The position numbers were made by a program, and so were the translations under genes. The notes under the pieces were generated by a model that saw only the letters and a list, made by a program, of their open reading frames with translations, made no database searches and was not told the DNA's origin. Below are positions 47,007-57,072 of a stretch of 64,000 nucleotides of DNA, piece after piece; position 1 is the stretch's first letter; each line of letters begins with the position of its first letter. Source of the DNA: Gilliamella sp. wkB7 (GTDB lineage Bacteria; Pseudomonadota; Gammaproteobacteria; Enterobacterales; Orbaceae); NCBI RefSeq assembly GCF_001693435.1, contig NZ_CM004509.1:1488001-1552000 (forward strand). The letters are read 5' to 3'.

Positions 47007-47323
47007 TTAATACAGAAAGCCCATTAAAATGTAATCCCCCCCAACGATGGCATAACCTCTTTTATCCTCAGTTATTTTAATAGCTTTATTTATATGTTTC
47101 TTTTTTTGAACTATACAAAATAATGTCATAACTATTAATTTTATTTTAAAAAATTATATTAAAATGTGATCGATATCGCTTAAGATCAGGCTCAATACCA
47201 CCATATTTTGTTTTTGGTAATAAAGCATTATTACCATCTAAATCGCAATACAGTCAGTCAATTATTTGATTACTATTTTCTCCATTTAAAGTAATGTTTA
47301 TACCCCAATTTAAATTCTGCCAT
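47007..47323 (-). pseudogene. Gene debris downstream of the DUF6708-like array
   Basis: Three minus-strand coding scraps. (1) 47273-47323: the first ten codons of the array gene (MAEFKLGYKHY) followed by FKWRK and a stop. (2) 47146-47253: reads LYCDLDGNNALLPKTKYGGI, EPDLKRYRSHFNIIF and stop, with no start. (3) 47007-47129: a 40-codon open frame with GYAIVGGDYILMGFLY. They look like the ends of lost immunity or effector genes left by recombination. Confidence 0.45.
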
Positions 47324-47357
47324 TATTTGTCCAATTTGATATCAATATTATTTTTTC

Positions 47358-47988
47358 CTAGGGTTGTTCGTAAGGGAAAGATTTGCCGACTAAATCATAC
47401 TCCTGCTCTATTTTGGCAAGCTCTTCAAGTGATTCAGCTCGTGAGGCTTTATCAATACCCTCTGGCCAGTTAAACTCAGGCGCAAAGCAGTTAAATAATC
47501 GACCCAGCCAAAAACGGCCCCCGATTTTGCCTTTATAATTCATTCCCTCCATACCATTCATATAACACAATAACCAGCGCCATTCGCTTTTATGGACGTA
47601 ATTGGCATTATCCCATAAACTAAAGTAATCTATCAGGGTATCGGTTTGTCGGTCGATCACTGCCGCAAAAATCTCCTGCTGCAAAAAAAAGCCGTTACGC
47701 GTTACCATTCCTTCAATTGATTGCCAGTCATAGACTTTTATAACAGGTTTATAAAGCTTTCTTATCTCCCTTAAAGGAAAATAATAAAGTCGTTTACTTA
47801 ACATTGGCTCGTACACATAGACTTTGCCGGTTTTACGGTTAAAACGTACCGGGTAATCGGCTGGCCAAATAATAACTTTTGCTAATATTACCAAAACGAA
47901 GATTGGTTAAGTCATCGTCTTTATCTACTGGTTTAAATTTTGCTAAGTCTTTAGGATAATGTTTATACCCCAATTTAAATTCTGCCAT
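47358..47988 (-). pseudogene. DUF6708-like protein, copy with internal deletion
   Basis: Starts like the intact copies (ATG 47988, MAEFKLGYKHYPKDLAKF to LRFGN) but about 200 bp coding for the membrane segments are missing; the join (RFGN to LAKVIIWP) also shifts the frame. The remaining open part (47358-47894, 178 residues) keeps the complete soluble domain almost identical to the other copies. If a start near 47894 were used, it would be a soluble version lacking the membrane anchor. Confidence 0.68.
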
Positions 47989-48022
47989 TATTTGTCCACT
48001 TTGATATCAATATTATTTTTTC

Positions 48023-48868
48023 CTAGGGTTGTTCGTAAGGGAAAGATTTGCCGACTAAGTCATACTCCTGCTCTATTTTGGCAAGCTCTTCAAGGGATTC
48101 TGCCCGTGAGGCTTTATCAATACCCTCTGGCCAGTTAAATTCAGGCGCAAAGCAGTTAAATAATCGCCCCAGCCAAAAGCGCCCCCTGATTTTGCCTTTG
48201 TAATTCATCCCTTCCATACCATTCATATAACACAATAACCAGCGCCATTCGCTTTTATGGACATAGTTGGCGTTATCCCATAAACTAAAGTAATCTATTA
48301 GGGTATCGGTTTGTCGGTCGATCACTGCCGCAAAAATCTCCTGCTGCAAAAAAAAGCCGTTACGCGTTACCATTCCGTCAATTGATTGCCAGTCATAGAC
48401 TTTTATAACAGGTTTATAAAGCTTTCTTATCTCCCTTAAGGGAAAATAATAAAGTCGTTTACTTAGCATTGGTTCATATACATAGACTTTACCGGTTTTA
48501 CGGTTAAAACGTACCGGGTAGTCGGTAGGCCAAATAATAACTTTTGCTAATTGCATTAGAAATAAAAATAATGCAAGTAAAGAAAAGATAATCACACCCA
48601 AAGAAAAGGCTACATCACTATATATAGAATAAGGATTAATATCGAGAAAAAGCTGTATTCCAGCATAAAGAGCGAAAATAAATCCCCCACATCCAGTTAG
48701 TTTTACAATCATCTCTAACGTACGAGCAAATTGGCTACTGGTACGCCCTATTTCAATAAAGGTATTATTGCCAAAACGAAGATTGGTTAAGTCATCGTCT
48801 TTATCTATTGGTTTAAATTTTGCTAAGTCTTTAGGATAATGTTTATACCCCAATTTAAATTCTGCCAT
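48023..48868 (-). CDS. DUF6708-like membrane protein of the T6SS module (copy 2)
   Basis: 281 residues: cytosolic N-terminus (1-55), two hydrophobic segments (about 58-110), then a conserved soluble domain (DYPVRFNRKTGKVYVYEPML, YDWQSIDGMVTRNGFF). I assign it to the DUF6708 type found next to T6SS effectors. Its soluble domain is almost identical to the neighbours while the membrane part differs (VKLTGCGGFIFALYAGIQLF here). Located downstream of a VasX-like effector; membrane anchoring fits immunity to a pore-forming toxin, but this is inference. Confidence 0.66.
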   Translation of the reverse strand: MAEFKLGYKHYPKDLAKFKPIDKDDDLTNLRFGNNTFIEIGRTSSQFARTLEMIVKLTGCGGFIFALYAGIQLFLDINPYSIYSDVAFSLGVIIFSLLALFLFLMQLAKVIIWPTDYPVRFNRKTGKVYVYEPMLSKRLYYFPLREIRKLYKPVIKVYDWQSIDGMVTRNGFFLQQEIFAAVIDRQTDTLIDYFSLWDNANYVHKSEWRWLLCYMNGMEGMNYKGKIRGRFWLGRLFNCFAPEFNWPEGIDKASRAESLEELAKIEQEYDLVGKSFPYEQP

Positions 48869-48901
48869 TATTTGTCCACTTTGATATCAATATTATTTTT
48901 C

Positions 48902-49747
48902 CTAGGGTTGTTCATAAGGGAAAGATTTGCCGACTAAGTCATACTCCTGCTCTATTTTGGCAAGCTCTTCAAGGGATTCAGCTCGTGAGGCTTTATCAAT
49001 ACCCTCTGGCCAGTTAAATTCAGGCGCAAAGTAGTTAAATAATCGACCCAGCCAAAAGCGCCCCCTGATTTTGCCTTTATAATTCATCCCCTCCATACCA
49101 TTCATATAACACAGTAACCAGCGCCATTCGCTTTTATCGATATAATTGGCGTTATCCCATAAGCTAAAGTAATCCATCAAGGTATCGGTTTGTCGGTCGA
49201 TCACTGCCGCAAAAATCTCCTGCTGCAAAAAAAAGCCGTTACGCGTTACCATTCCGTCAATTGATTGCCAGTCATAGACTTTTATAACAGGTTTATAAAG
49301 CTTTCTTATTTCCCTTAAGGGAAAATAATAAAGTCGTTTACTTAACATTGGCTCGTACACATAAACTTTGCCGGTTTTACGGTTAAAACGTACCGGGTAG
49401 TCGGCTGGCCAAATAATAACTTTTGCTAATTGTATTAGACATAAAAATAATGCAAGCAAAGAAACAATAATTAATCCTAAAGAAATGGCTAAATCGCTAT
49501 ATATAGAATAAGGACTAATATTGAGAAAAAACCATATTCCAGCATAAAGGGCATAAAGAAACGCCACACATCCAGTTAACCTTCCAATCATATATAGAGT
49601 ACGATCAAATTGGTTACTGGTGCGGCCTATTTCAATAAATGTATCATTGCCAAAACGAAGATTGGTTAAGTCATCGTCTTTATCTACTGGTTTAAATTTT
49701 GCTAAGTCTTTAGGATAATGTTTATACCCCAATTTAAATTCTGCCAT
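48902..49747 (-). CDS. DUF6708-like membrane protein of the T6SS module (copy 1)
   Basis: 281 residues, effector-proximal copy, starting 13 bp after the effector stop, so translated from the same message. Same layout as the next copy; membrane part differs (GRLTGCVAFLYALYAGIWFF). The ~33-bp spacer to the next copy is repeated after each unit, giving a tandem array with a period of about 880 bp. Confidence 0.68.
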   Translation of the reverse strand: MAEFKLGYKHYPKDLAKFKPVDKDDDLTNLRFGNDTFIEIGRTSNQFDRTLYMIGRLTGCVAFLYALYAGIWFFLNISPYSIYSDLAISLGLIIVSLLALFLCLIQLAKVIIWPADYPVRFNRKTGKVYVYEPMLSKRLYYFPLREIRKLYKPVIKVYDWQSIDGMVTRNGFFLQQEIFAAVIDRQTDTLMDYFSLWDNANYIDKSEWRWLLCYMNGMEGMNYKGKIRGRFWLGRLFNYFAPEFNWPEGIDKASRAESLEELAKIEQEYDLVGKSFPYEQP

Positions 49748-49760
49748 TATTTGTTCCTAC

Positions 49761-52700
49761 TCAAATGTTAATGTAATCTTCTAATTCAATGGTGAATGGT
49801 GTTTCACTGCCATTTTGCTCTTCAATAAAACCTAGCACACTTATTTTTGTATCGATATTATCATCAGCCACATAGACCACTGGACAGATGATTAATGAGC
49901 CTTGTTCATCAAGCTTATAGGTTTCCAGCTGATTTTTTGCTGATAATTGATTTGTGTGTTGACTTTCTTGGTTTGTAAAATCAACTTTCATCTCTAACGT
50001 TGAGAGCGAGCCAGCTGAACTATCACGAGAGGTCGTTGATTTAAAAGTCGTTCCTGTCAAGTTATGACCAATTAGCTCATTTTGACTGCTCTCTTTTTTT
50101 TCAACAATCAGAGAGCCATAATAGCGAATATTGCCCGATTTATAATTAGGTAAAATTACATTCAGATAAATATCCTGTTTATCACCATAATCCAAAATAA
50201 AACTTTTTTGCGATTTTTTGGTTAGAAAAAGTTCGTAACCACGAGAAGCACCATAAAAGCCATGAATCAGCTTTTTAACACCGTCTTCGGTTAAAGGATA
50301 AGGAGATAAATTACCGGTTAGCTGATTTAAACCAAAGTAGCAGCGGTCAAACCAACGCTCCATAGACGTTAATGAGGTCAGCTCGCTCATAAATGCACAA
50401 AATATAGACAATGCAATACAGACAACCGATAATGCGATACCGATACCAGAACTACCGAAAGCCATTGATATACCCAAAAAAACACCAGATGCAACTTGCC
50501 ATACTCCTGAAGTTCTAAATCCTGCAACAGCCTTGCTTATACCAAAACCTATTTCTTTTACTCCCTCAAACCCCCCCAAAATTATTGCCATTATCCCCAG
50601 TGTTTTGGTAAAACTAATTAATACTTTCTTTACGGTATTCTTAGATAGTTCTGCCGCCTTATTAGTAAACGGTATCATTAGGTTATTTTCAAAATTACCT
50701 GCCATTTTTGCAAGCTTTTCGACCGAGTTAGTAATAAACAGTAAAGTATTAACCACTATCGAAGTAAAACCTAATACCAATCCACACGTTATTTCAAACT
50801 GCTGTTCTTTTGTTAAATTAGTTTTTTGTAGATTTTTAGTATTATCTCGATATAATTTCACTTGCCATGCTAATAAAAGGAATTCAAATAGAATTGAGGT
50901 GCTACTTGCTGCATAAGCCACTCGTAATTTAGGATTGGAAGGATGATTAACCGGTGTATTACTTAGATGGGGTGAAGGTTCGTTAGCGGTAATAGAGGGT
51001 ACGCTTTCTTTAATCACATTTCCCATCTCTTGGGCGCCTTCGGTCATAGTATTGGCATGAATTGAAATATCAATATGGTTATTGGTGATTTTATTTATTA
51101 GTGTTTTTACGGATGCAAATTGATTTTTTGTGGTATCTGAGGCATATCTTTGCAAGTAGGCTTTTAATTCATTAATATTCTCTTGTGTTCCTCGACCTTT
51201 AAATGTTGCGGTTATCAGTCCATCTTTACTGTCAATAATCTCAAAACCACTAAAATTAGAACCATGTTTGGTTTTGAGCTGAGCCTCAAGTTGATTATAT
51301 CGATCTTCCGGTAAGGTTAGACGAAACTCATCGGTAATTAAATCAGGATTCACTGTTTTTGAGTCAGTATTATTTATGACAACATTATTATCAATTACCG
51401 TTGCCAGCTTATTCACATCATTGACAGCACGATTGCCTCTGTTAGTCCGTTTCACATAATCTTCAATATTTTTAAAACCATTATCATCACAAAATACTGT
51501 TAAGGTGATAGTGGTTTTTTTGGTGTCGTCAATGGTGGTTTGCGAAGTAATTGAAACATTTTTATTACTCTCCAAAGCACTTATTTTACCAGTGTTGATA
51601 TTAAATGTAATAGTTCTACTTTTAGCATTCGTGTGCCCTGCTTCTGATAACGCTTTTTTTACACCTTGTGCATTAGTGATTTTTTCCAATTGTTTACCAG
51701 AACTCTCAGGTTGAATTGCCTGTGATTGTGCTAAAGCCATAATCGGATTAATAAGGCAATGTTCAATTAAAAAATTGTTGAGCTCGTTGCCTTTATCCAC
51801 TAGTGATTTGATATCACCCTCTTTCCAAAAAGAAGGATTTTTTCCTGCAATGACTTTATGAAAATAAGTCTCATCACTGGATAGGAGTTCATCCCATAAT
51901 CCCATATCATAATAACTGTTACCTTGCGATCTAAATATCTGAATTGAATCATTTAATATATCATTATGGATATCTTGGTTATCATAATTGAACTCCTGCT
52001 CCCAAAATTTAACAGTATTAAAACTGGATATTTTTTGCTCAGGAAAGGTTATCTCTTCCTTATTTTCAAATTGATGTTTTCTACCCGAAAAAAAATCAGA
52101 GACAGACAACTTATCACAAAATAACCAGCGACAATAAAGAGTGTAATCTCGACCATTATTCTTTTTAATTTTCTCATACTGTTTTACTTTATCAGCAAAG
52201 CGATTGTACTCTTCAAGTTTTAATTGATTATTAAACTTTGCCCAATATTGGTCGAAATCATAATGTGCTTTTTCTGCTTGGGATAAGTCGTAGCGCAAAT
52301 TACCTGTTTCATCGACGATTTCCGGCGAGCCACCATATTGCCATTTATCACTACTAAAAAGATTTTCTAAACTAGAGACAAAAACGGTACCAGCTGTACT
52401 ATTTTCATCAAAGTATTTTCTCATAGCAATTTTATATTGCTCAATTAAGTCATAATTTAATTTTTTATATTGACCCTCTGGGGTGTGAAACTCATGATAT
52501 TCATAAGGAATATCGCTTTTATTATCAATTTTATTATGTAATTTAGCGTCCCCTGTATAATTGACTTCGGCTAAGCGTTGAAAATTTAAGTCCTCAATCA
52601 TACCTAGGGGATCTTCTAAAATAACCGCCCCAACTGGTTTTTTATATTGAGACTTTCGAGCATTGATAAAATTAATAAAAGGATCACGTTGTTCACTTTT

Positions 52701-53402
52701 ATCTTGATAATTCGGTAAATAACTCAATTTATCAGTCATATAGGGTATAAATTCTAAAATTTTACCAAAAATATGTTGGCTTGATAAATCTATGCCTCTT
52801 GGGTGGTTATCTGGCGCTTGAATAAATGAAGTTAAATCAATTTTAGTAAACCGAGCTAAATCTTGGCTATTTTTGTAATAATCACGAGTTTGTTTATTCC
52901 AAGGGTAACGGCTATAGGCAATCCATAAAAAAGGTTTGTCGCTTAGTTCGTCATTGCTAATATCAACCGAGATAAATGAAGCTGGGACATAATGATTGTC
53001 AGCTAGACACCGTGTTGGAAAGGGATCCTTGTTATCGATTTCAAGATCTTCTGGGGCTTTTTCCCTTAATATACCGCCCTCTAAAACTTCATAATACCGA
53101 ATATAGTCTTTTTTGTTATCAGTTCCTGCAAGGACATAAACATACCCTTCTCGTAACACTCTTAATACTTCATTATGATCTTGTAACGGTTCTTGTGGTT
53201 CTCGGTCATCAAGAGAGTATTGTGATGAATCGAAGAATGAAAAGAGCTGCGAATATGGTGAAGACCAAACCTTATTTACCGCAGACTTTCTTAAGAGTAA
53301 AATCGGATATCCTTCCCTTACACATGCATGCCCATTGTCTGTTAATGATACAATTGCCGATAAGCTAGAAGTATCAACGTTTTGTGTATTTTCACTAACC
53401 AT
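49761..53402 (-). CDS. VasX/BTH_I2691-like T6SS effector
   Basis: 1213 residues. The N-terminal ~200 residues (HACVREGYPILLLRKSAV, LRVLREGYVYVLAGTD, FLWIAYSRYPWNKQTRD) match the VasX N-terminal region shared by BTH_I2691-family T6SS effectors. The middle is long and polar. A C-terminal block (about 835-1010) holds several hydrophobic helices (IMAIILGGFEGVKEIGFGIS, SGIGIALSVVCIALSIFCAF), as in colicin-like membrane-disrupting VasX. A beta-rich tail follows. Preceded by a DUF4123-like adaptor (35 bp) and followed by DUF6708-like genes (13 bp). The likely action is to permeabilise target inner membranes; the exact mechanism is not shown by sequence. Confidence 0.76.
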   Translation of the reverse strand: MVSENTQNVDTSSLSAIVSLTDNGHACVREGYPILLLRKSAVNKVWSSPYSQLFSFFDSSQYSLDDREPQEPLQDHNEVLRVLREGYVYVLAGTDNKKDYIRYYEVLEGGILREKAPEDLEIDNKDPFPTRCLADNHYVPASFISVDISNDELSDKPFLWIAYSRYPWNKQTRDYYKNSQDLARFTKIDLTSFIQAPDNHPRGIDLSSQHIFGKILEFIPYMTDKLSYLPNYQDKSEQRDPFINFINARKSQYKKPVGAVILEDPLGMIEDLNFQRLAEVNYTGDAKLHNKIDNKSDIPYEYHEFHTPEGQYKKLNYDLIEQYKIAMRKYFDENSTAGTVFVSSLENLFSSDKWQYGGSPEIVDETGNLRYDLSQAEKAHYDFDQYWAKFNNQLKLEEYNRFADKVKQYEKIKKNNGRDYTLYCRWLFCDKLSVSDFFSGRKHQFENKEEITFPEQKISSFNTVKFWEQEFNYDNQDIHNDILNDSIQIFRSQGNSYYDMGLWDELLSSDETYFHKVIAGKNPSFWKEGDIKSLVDKGNELNNFLIEHCLINPIMALAQSQAIQPESSGKQLEKITNAQGVKKALSEAGHTNAKSRTITFNINTGKISALESNKNVSITSQTTIDDTKKTTITLTVFCDDNGFKNIEDYVKRTNRGNRAVNDVNKLATVIDNNVVINNTDSKTVNPDLITDEFRLTLPEDRYNQLEAQLKTKHGSNFSGFEIIDSKDGLITATFKGRGTQENINELKAYLQRYASDTTKNQFASVKTLINKITNNHIDISIHANTMTEGAQEMGNVIKESVPSITANEPSPHLSNTPVNHPSNPKLRVAYAASSTSILFEFLLLAWQVKLYRDNTKNLQKTNLTKEQQFEITCGLVLGFTSIVVNTLLFITNSVEKLAKMAGNFENNLMIPFTNKAAELSKNTVKKVLISFTKTLGIMAIILGGFEGVKEIGFGISKAVAGFRTSGVWQVASGVFLGISMAFGSSGIGIALSVVCIALSIFCAFMSELTSLTSMERWFDRCYFGLNQLTGNLSPYPLTEDGVKKLIHGFYGASRGYELFLTKKSQKSFILDYGDKQDIYLNVILPNYKSGNIRYYGSLIVEKKESSQNELIGHNLTGTTFKSTTSRDSSAGSLSTLEMKVDFTNQESQHTNQLSAKNQLETYKLDEQGSLIICPVVYVADDNIDTKISVLGFIEEQNGSETPFTIELEDYINI

Positions 53403-53437
53403 AGTTTTTCCTATCCAAATCTATCTATCGAGTAATA

Positions 53438-54376
53438 TTAATTATTATTTTGATTTATACTTGCTTTAATATCATTTTCCAATTGTTCTAAACGTTTCTT
53501 TAGTGAACCTGGTGCTAAAATCGCTGCTAAAATATGCGGTGAAATCGTTTCGATAGTAATTAAATCAACCTGATAAATCAGGCAATACAGTGCATAAACT
53601 AATCTATCTTCAAGGTTGGTAAATCCAATATTTTTTGCATCAAGCAATTTTTTAGCGGATAAAAATAACGCATTAGGTGGCAATGTTTGAATATTATCTT
53701 GCCACATTTTGACCAACCCAAAAGTGGCTTTCGGTTCATTTTGATACTGTAATGCATTTTGTAAAAATATCTGACTGGATAAGAGAAAGTCTTTCGTCAG
53801 TAAATTATCGGCTGCTTTAATTTCAATTAATTGGCCATAATAATTCATATAAGTATAGCGATGAATAAAATTGAATAATCCTGATAATAAACTTTCAACC
53901 GAGAGGCTTTCTTTTAATAATTGCAATCGAATATGTTCATAGAAAGGTAAGAAAGTAGGCTGTTTAGGCGAGAGTAAACGACCTAGCTGTAGACCTAAAT
54001 CAATCATCTTTTCGGCTAAATTCTGTATATCAAGTTCACTACTTATCCACGCACAAATGTAATGTTTGTAATGGGAACGCTCTTTTTCGATTCGAGTTAT
54101 CGTTAAATCCAATAATTCAGGCTCTAGCACTTCGCCTGGTTTCGCCAGCAAAATAAGATGAGGACAAATGGTAGGTTCATAGGATAAATCAGGGCGTAAG
54201 ATAGCTTTAAGCTCATCGTCGGAGAAGACATCTTTAATATTTTCCAGCGCGAGTGGCTCAACAATTTTAACTGGTTTTAATGGATCTACAAGTAAATAAC
54301 GGTAACAGTTAGCTTGATCTTCGTTTAAAGCATTTGATAATTGATGTACTAACAAAACTAAAACCTCAACAAACAA
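53438..54376 (-). CDS. DUF4123-like T6SS effector adaptor (VasW-like)
   Basis: 312 residues, Leu-rich, no signal peptide. The pattern CYRYLLVDPLKP ... PTICPHLILLAKPGE ... YICAWISSELD ... FYEHIRLQLL resembles the DUF4123 chaperones/adaptors (Tap/TEC, VasW) that load effectors onto VgrG. The position immediately before a VasX-like effector supports this. Sequence match is moderate. First gene of the module; promoter presumably in the 54377-54600 gap. Confidence 0.55.
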   Translation of the reverse strand: MFVEVLVLLVHQLSNALNEDQANCYRYLLVDPLKPVKIVEPLALENIKDVFSDDELKAILRPDLSYEPTICPHLILLAKPGEVLEPELLDLTITRIEKERSHYKHYICAWISSELDIQNLAEKMIDLGLQLGRLLSPKQPTFLPFYEHIRLQLLKESLSVESLLSGLFNFIHRYTYMNYYGQLIEIKAADNLLTKDFLLSSQIFLQNALQYQNEPKATFGLVKMWQDNIQTLPPNALFLSAKKLLDAKNIGFTNLEDRLVYALYCLIYQVDLITIETISPHILAAILAPGSLKKRLEQLENDIKASINQNNN

Positions 54377-54619
54377 ATCAATAACAATTATTTATGTGGT
54401 TTAGTTTATCTGTTTGAATATTATAATGCAAAGAACATTATCAACTTTTCTGATAATAAAGATGTCTTCAAAAACGTGTTGTTGTCTTTCTAATTTAAGT
54501 ATGAAGCACCTGACATACGCATTGTAAATGAATAAATAATAAACTCATATATAACCAAAATTATATTATTAATCATTGCGTCATAGTTTAGACACTTTTA
54601 CCCTAATCTGGATTGATTT

Positions 54620-54735
54620 CAGTTGAAGCCAGTTGATAAAAAATAGGAAAAGTAATTCTAATAATTGCTTTGGACATAAAAAACCAGCTTTGGGCTGGTG
54701 TATTTTTTGGAATTAGTGCGGATGCCGAATCGAAA
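54620..54735 (-). repeat. tRNA-Phe-3'-end-like direct repeat, copy 1
   Basis: On the minus strand a degenerate tRNA 3' end (TTCGGCATCCGCACTA, 54734-54714) is followed by a terminator. The block, including upstream GATTTCAGTTGAA, is homologous to 60375-60500. No intact tRNA is present. It looks like a leftover attachment-site or tRNA-end duplication. Confidence 0.5.
54678..54699 (-). terminator. tRNA-type terminator in repeat copy 1
   Basis: Minus strand ACCAGC-CCAAA-GCTGGT followed by six Ts. The same hairpin with a longer stem recurs at 60436-60460. Confidence 0.75.
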
Positions 54736-54988
54736 AGATCTTTCAATTTTAGTTAGCTTTAGATTTTTAGGTAACATCATATAACATATACTGTTATAGT
54801 CAAAACCACTATTTATCAACTCAAACATTCTGTGCTACTAAATATTGCATTAGAATAGGGTGATGCCTTAGTTCTTGTGGTTATATTTATGATACTGGTA
54901 AGAGTTTTTTGAAGATTATGTTGAAAGATCTATACTTAATCAATACAGTATGTTAAGTATTTTATAAACTTTGAATAATTGTTAATAA

Positions 54989-55020
54989 CCCTACAAAGTT
55001 TTGATATAAGCTTTGTAGGG
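54989..55020. other. Perfect 10-bp inverted repeat
   Basis: CCCTACAAAG / CTTTGTAGGG separated by 12 bp, about 130 bp downstream of the DUF262 gene stop. No T-run on either side; either a processed 3' end of that gene or an operator. The rest of 54740-55147 shows no gene. Confidence 0.4.
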
Positions 55021-55147
55021 GAGAATTTATTGATAAGTTTATTTTATTACTATTTTACAATAGTGATTAACTTAAGTTAACAGTTAATACACTTACCTAT
55101 ATTTGAAAAAGGATTTCATAATGTGCAAACACTTCCTTATTATTTTC

Positions 55148-56986
55148 CTAAAACTGACTATTCCAAATACGCTCACAAATAGTTTGGTATAGTTTTTGGC
55201 GAGCATCTATATCAGCTTTTTTAAATTGATCATGTGGTTTAAATGGTAAATGGTGTTCTGTTACCAATTTAGTAAAGTTAGGGTTATTTTCATACGTTTT
55301 TTCACATAAAGATTTTGCTAATAAATTTTCTTTTAAATAGTGAGGCATTTTCTTTTCAAATGTCATATCACTATAGGATTGATTTGTTCCTTTAGGCAAT
55401 AAAATTAAATCACCTAACTTATTGCGATAGTTTTCAAATTCATATTCTTGCGCAAACTCATCTTGATGTTGTGTAAATTGTTTAGCCCAAATATGCTCAA
55501 TTTCAAAAGGTTTACCTTGTTCTGGAAAACAATATGTTTCCAAAGTTGTGTTTATCCCAGCGAGATTATCTATATACGCAGTAATACGAGATAGCAAAAA
55601 TTTAATAAAGTTTCTATTATTATAAAGGCCTACATTATGAAAATTTTCAAATTTTTCTGGAATTTCTTTTGCTTTTTGACTTAAAATGAACCTAAGTTCC
55701 GATAATGATTTTCCTCTGATCTCTTTCACCAAAGTATACATTGTGTAGCGAATCGAGCTAGCTGCAAATCGACGATTATTTAAAGTACGTAGTACAGTAA
55801 ACTGTTCGATATAACGAGCAACTAAATCTATTTTTTGTCGTACAACATCGGAAGAATCATCTAGTTGTAAAGGAGCTAACATTAAAGGATAGCTTAATGT
55901 TGGTGCAATACCCCAGCAATCAATATAATAAACATGCTGTAGTGCTGGAGTAAAAGTACATTCGGCAGCTAAAATTTCTAGGTAAGCCCGTAAGTAAAAC
56001 TGAAATTCTTGCTCAATAAAGCGTTCAAAAGTGGTATGATCTTTATTGTTTAAATTCATAATCGCTAGATTATCGCGAACCCAACTATGAAACCGAGTGC
56101 CAATTTTTTCAAAGTCCTCATTTTGAGCGCCTACCTGTCCTTGACGGATTGTCCGAGCGTATCGAGCTCTAAGTAATGCCTGAAAGAAACGTAAATCTTC
56201 ATCTTTTTCGTATTCATGCAAACGTAACATCGATTTACGCCAAAGATCATCCGCTTTTTTTCGTTTATCTGTATTTTTATAATGAGATAGCAAGAAACCT
56301 TTAAGCATATCTGATGGCGTTAAATTTAGTCCTCTATCATTCATAGTTTCAAAAATGGTATAAGCATTTTCATCAGAATAAGCAATAATTTCGACCATAA
56401 TGACGTTGTATTTGAGCCAGTCAATAAAAAAAGAGAATGATTCATTTTTTAATTCATCAGGGAATATTTCAACAATATTTTGATAACGCTGAGCCATATT
56501 ACAGACTGAAGCATCATCATTATCTTGTATCGTATACATTCCTGTAGTGAAGAGGTTATTAAGACAAGTGATACGCTCATCAACCGTAATATTAAAAGAC
56601 TTGTCCCCACGGTGCTCAGAAAAAATCATAGGCTCTATTTTTTCTTCTATAGCTAACTCTTTTTGTAAATTATTCAGATAAATCAGTAATAGTGTCAGTG
56701 AGGTGAGTCGTTGTTGTCCATCAATAATACTACGCTTACCGCCCTCTTTAATGCTGACCACAAAAGGGCCTAAATAATAATTATTATAATTGTTACCATC
56801 AGATCGACTATCACCTTGAGTATATTCATTTAAAAATGATGTGGTTAAGTCGGTCACCAGTTGCTCAATATGCTTTTGTTCCCAGCTATATTCACGCTGA
56901 AAATAATCAACAGTATATTTTTGGGCATTCAGTACATCAAATAAACAGCGATGTTGTGCTTCTATTTTGTTTTCCAGCTTACTCAT
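55148..56986 (-). CDS. DUF262/DUF1524 protein (GmrSD-like type IV restriction or phage defence)
   Basis: 612 residues from ATG 56986 (AAGGAAAC ribosome binding site; 57028 is a weak alternative). The N-terminal DUF262 ParB-like nuclease/NTPase domain has FQREYSWEQKHIEQLV (about 28-43), the key DGQQRLTSLTLLL (about 87-99) and FETMNDRGLNLTPSDMLKG. The C-terminal DUF1524 HNH-type region has FEIEHIWAKQF and NKLGDLILLPKGTNQSYSD. This architecture is that of GmrSD, BrxU and SspE, which cut modified phage DNA. Single gene, without other restriction subunits, between two tRNA-end-like repeats. Confidence 0.85.
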   Translation of the reverse strand: MSKLENKIEAQHRCLFDVLNAQKYTVDYFQREYSWEQKHIEQLVTDLTTSFLNEYTQGDSRSDGNNYNNYYLGPFVVSIKEGGKRSIIDGQQRLTSLTLLLIYLNNLQKELAIEEKIEPMIFSEHRGDKSFNITVDERITCLNNLFTTGMYTIQDNDDASVCNMAQRYQNIVEIFPDELKNESFSFFIDWLKYNVIMVEIIAYSDENAYTIFETMNDRGLNLTPSDMLKGFLLSHYKNTDKRKKADDLWRKSMLRLHEYEKDEDLRFFQALLRARYARTIRQGQVGAQNEDFEKIGTRFHSWVRDNLAIMNLNNKDHTTFERFIEQEFQFYLRAYLEILAAECTFTPALQHVYYIDCWGIAPTLSYPLMLAPLQLDDSSDVVRQKIDLVARYIEQFTVLRTLNNRRFAASSIRYTMYTLVKEIRGKSLSELRFILSQKAKEIPEKFENFHNVGLYNNRNFIKFLLSRITAYIDNLAGINTTLETYCFPEQGKPFEIEHIWAKQFTQHQDEFAQEYEFENYRNKLGDLILLPKGTNQSYSDMTFEKKMPHYLKENLLAKSLCEKTYENNPNFTKLVTEHHLPFKPHDQFKKADIDARQKLYQTICERIWNSQF

Positions 56987-57072
56987 AACGGTTTCCTTAC
57001 ATATTTTATTCCGATTAAAGCTTATCATAAGAAAATCTGAAAAACATTTGTATTTAAATTATTTATTGTTCA

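Noticed and set aside
50533..50916. 127-codon plus-strand frame within the VasX-like gene
   Set aside because: Antisense to the hydrophobic part of a clearly real 1213-residue protein.
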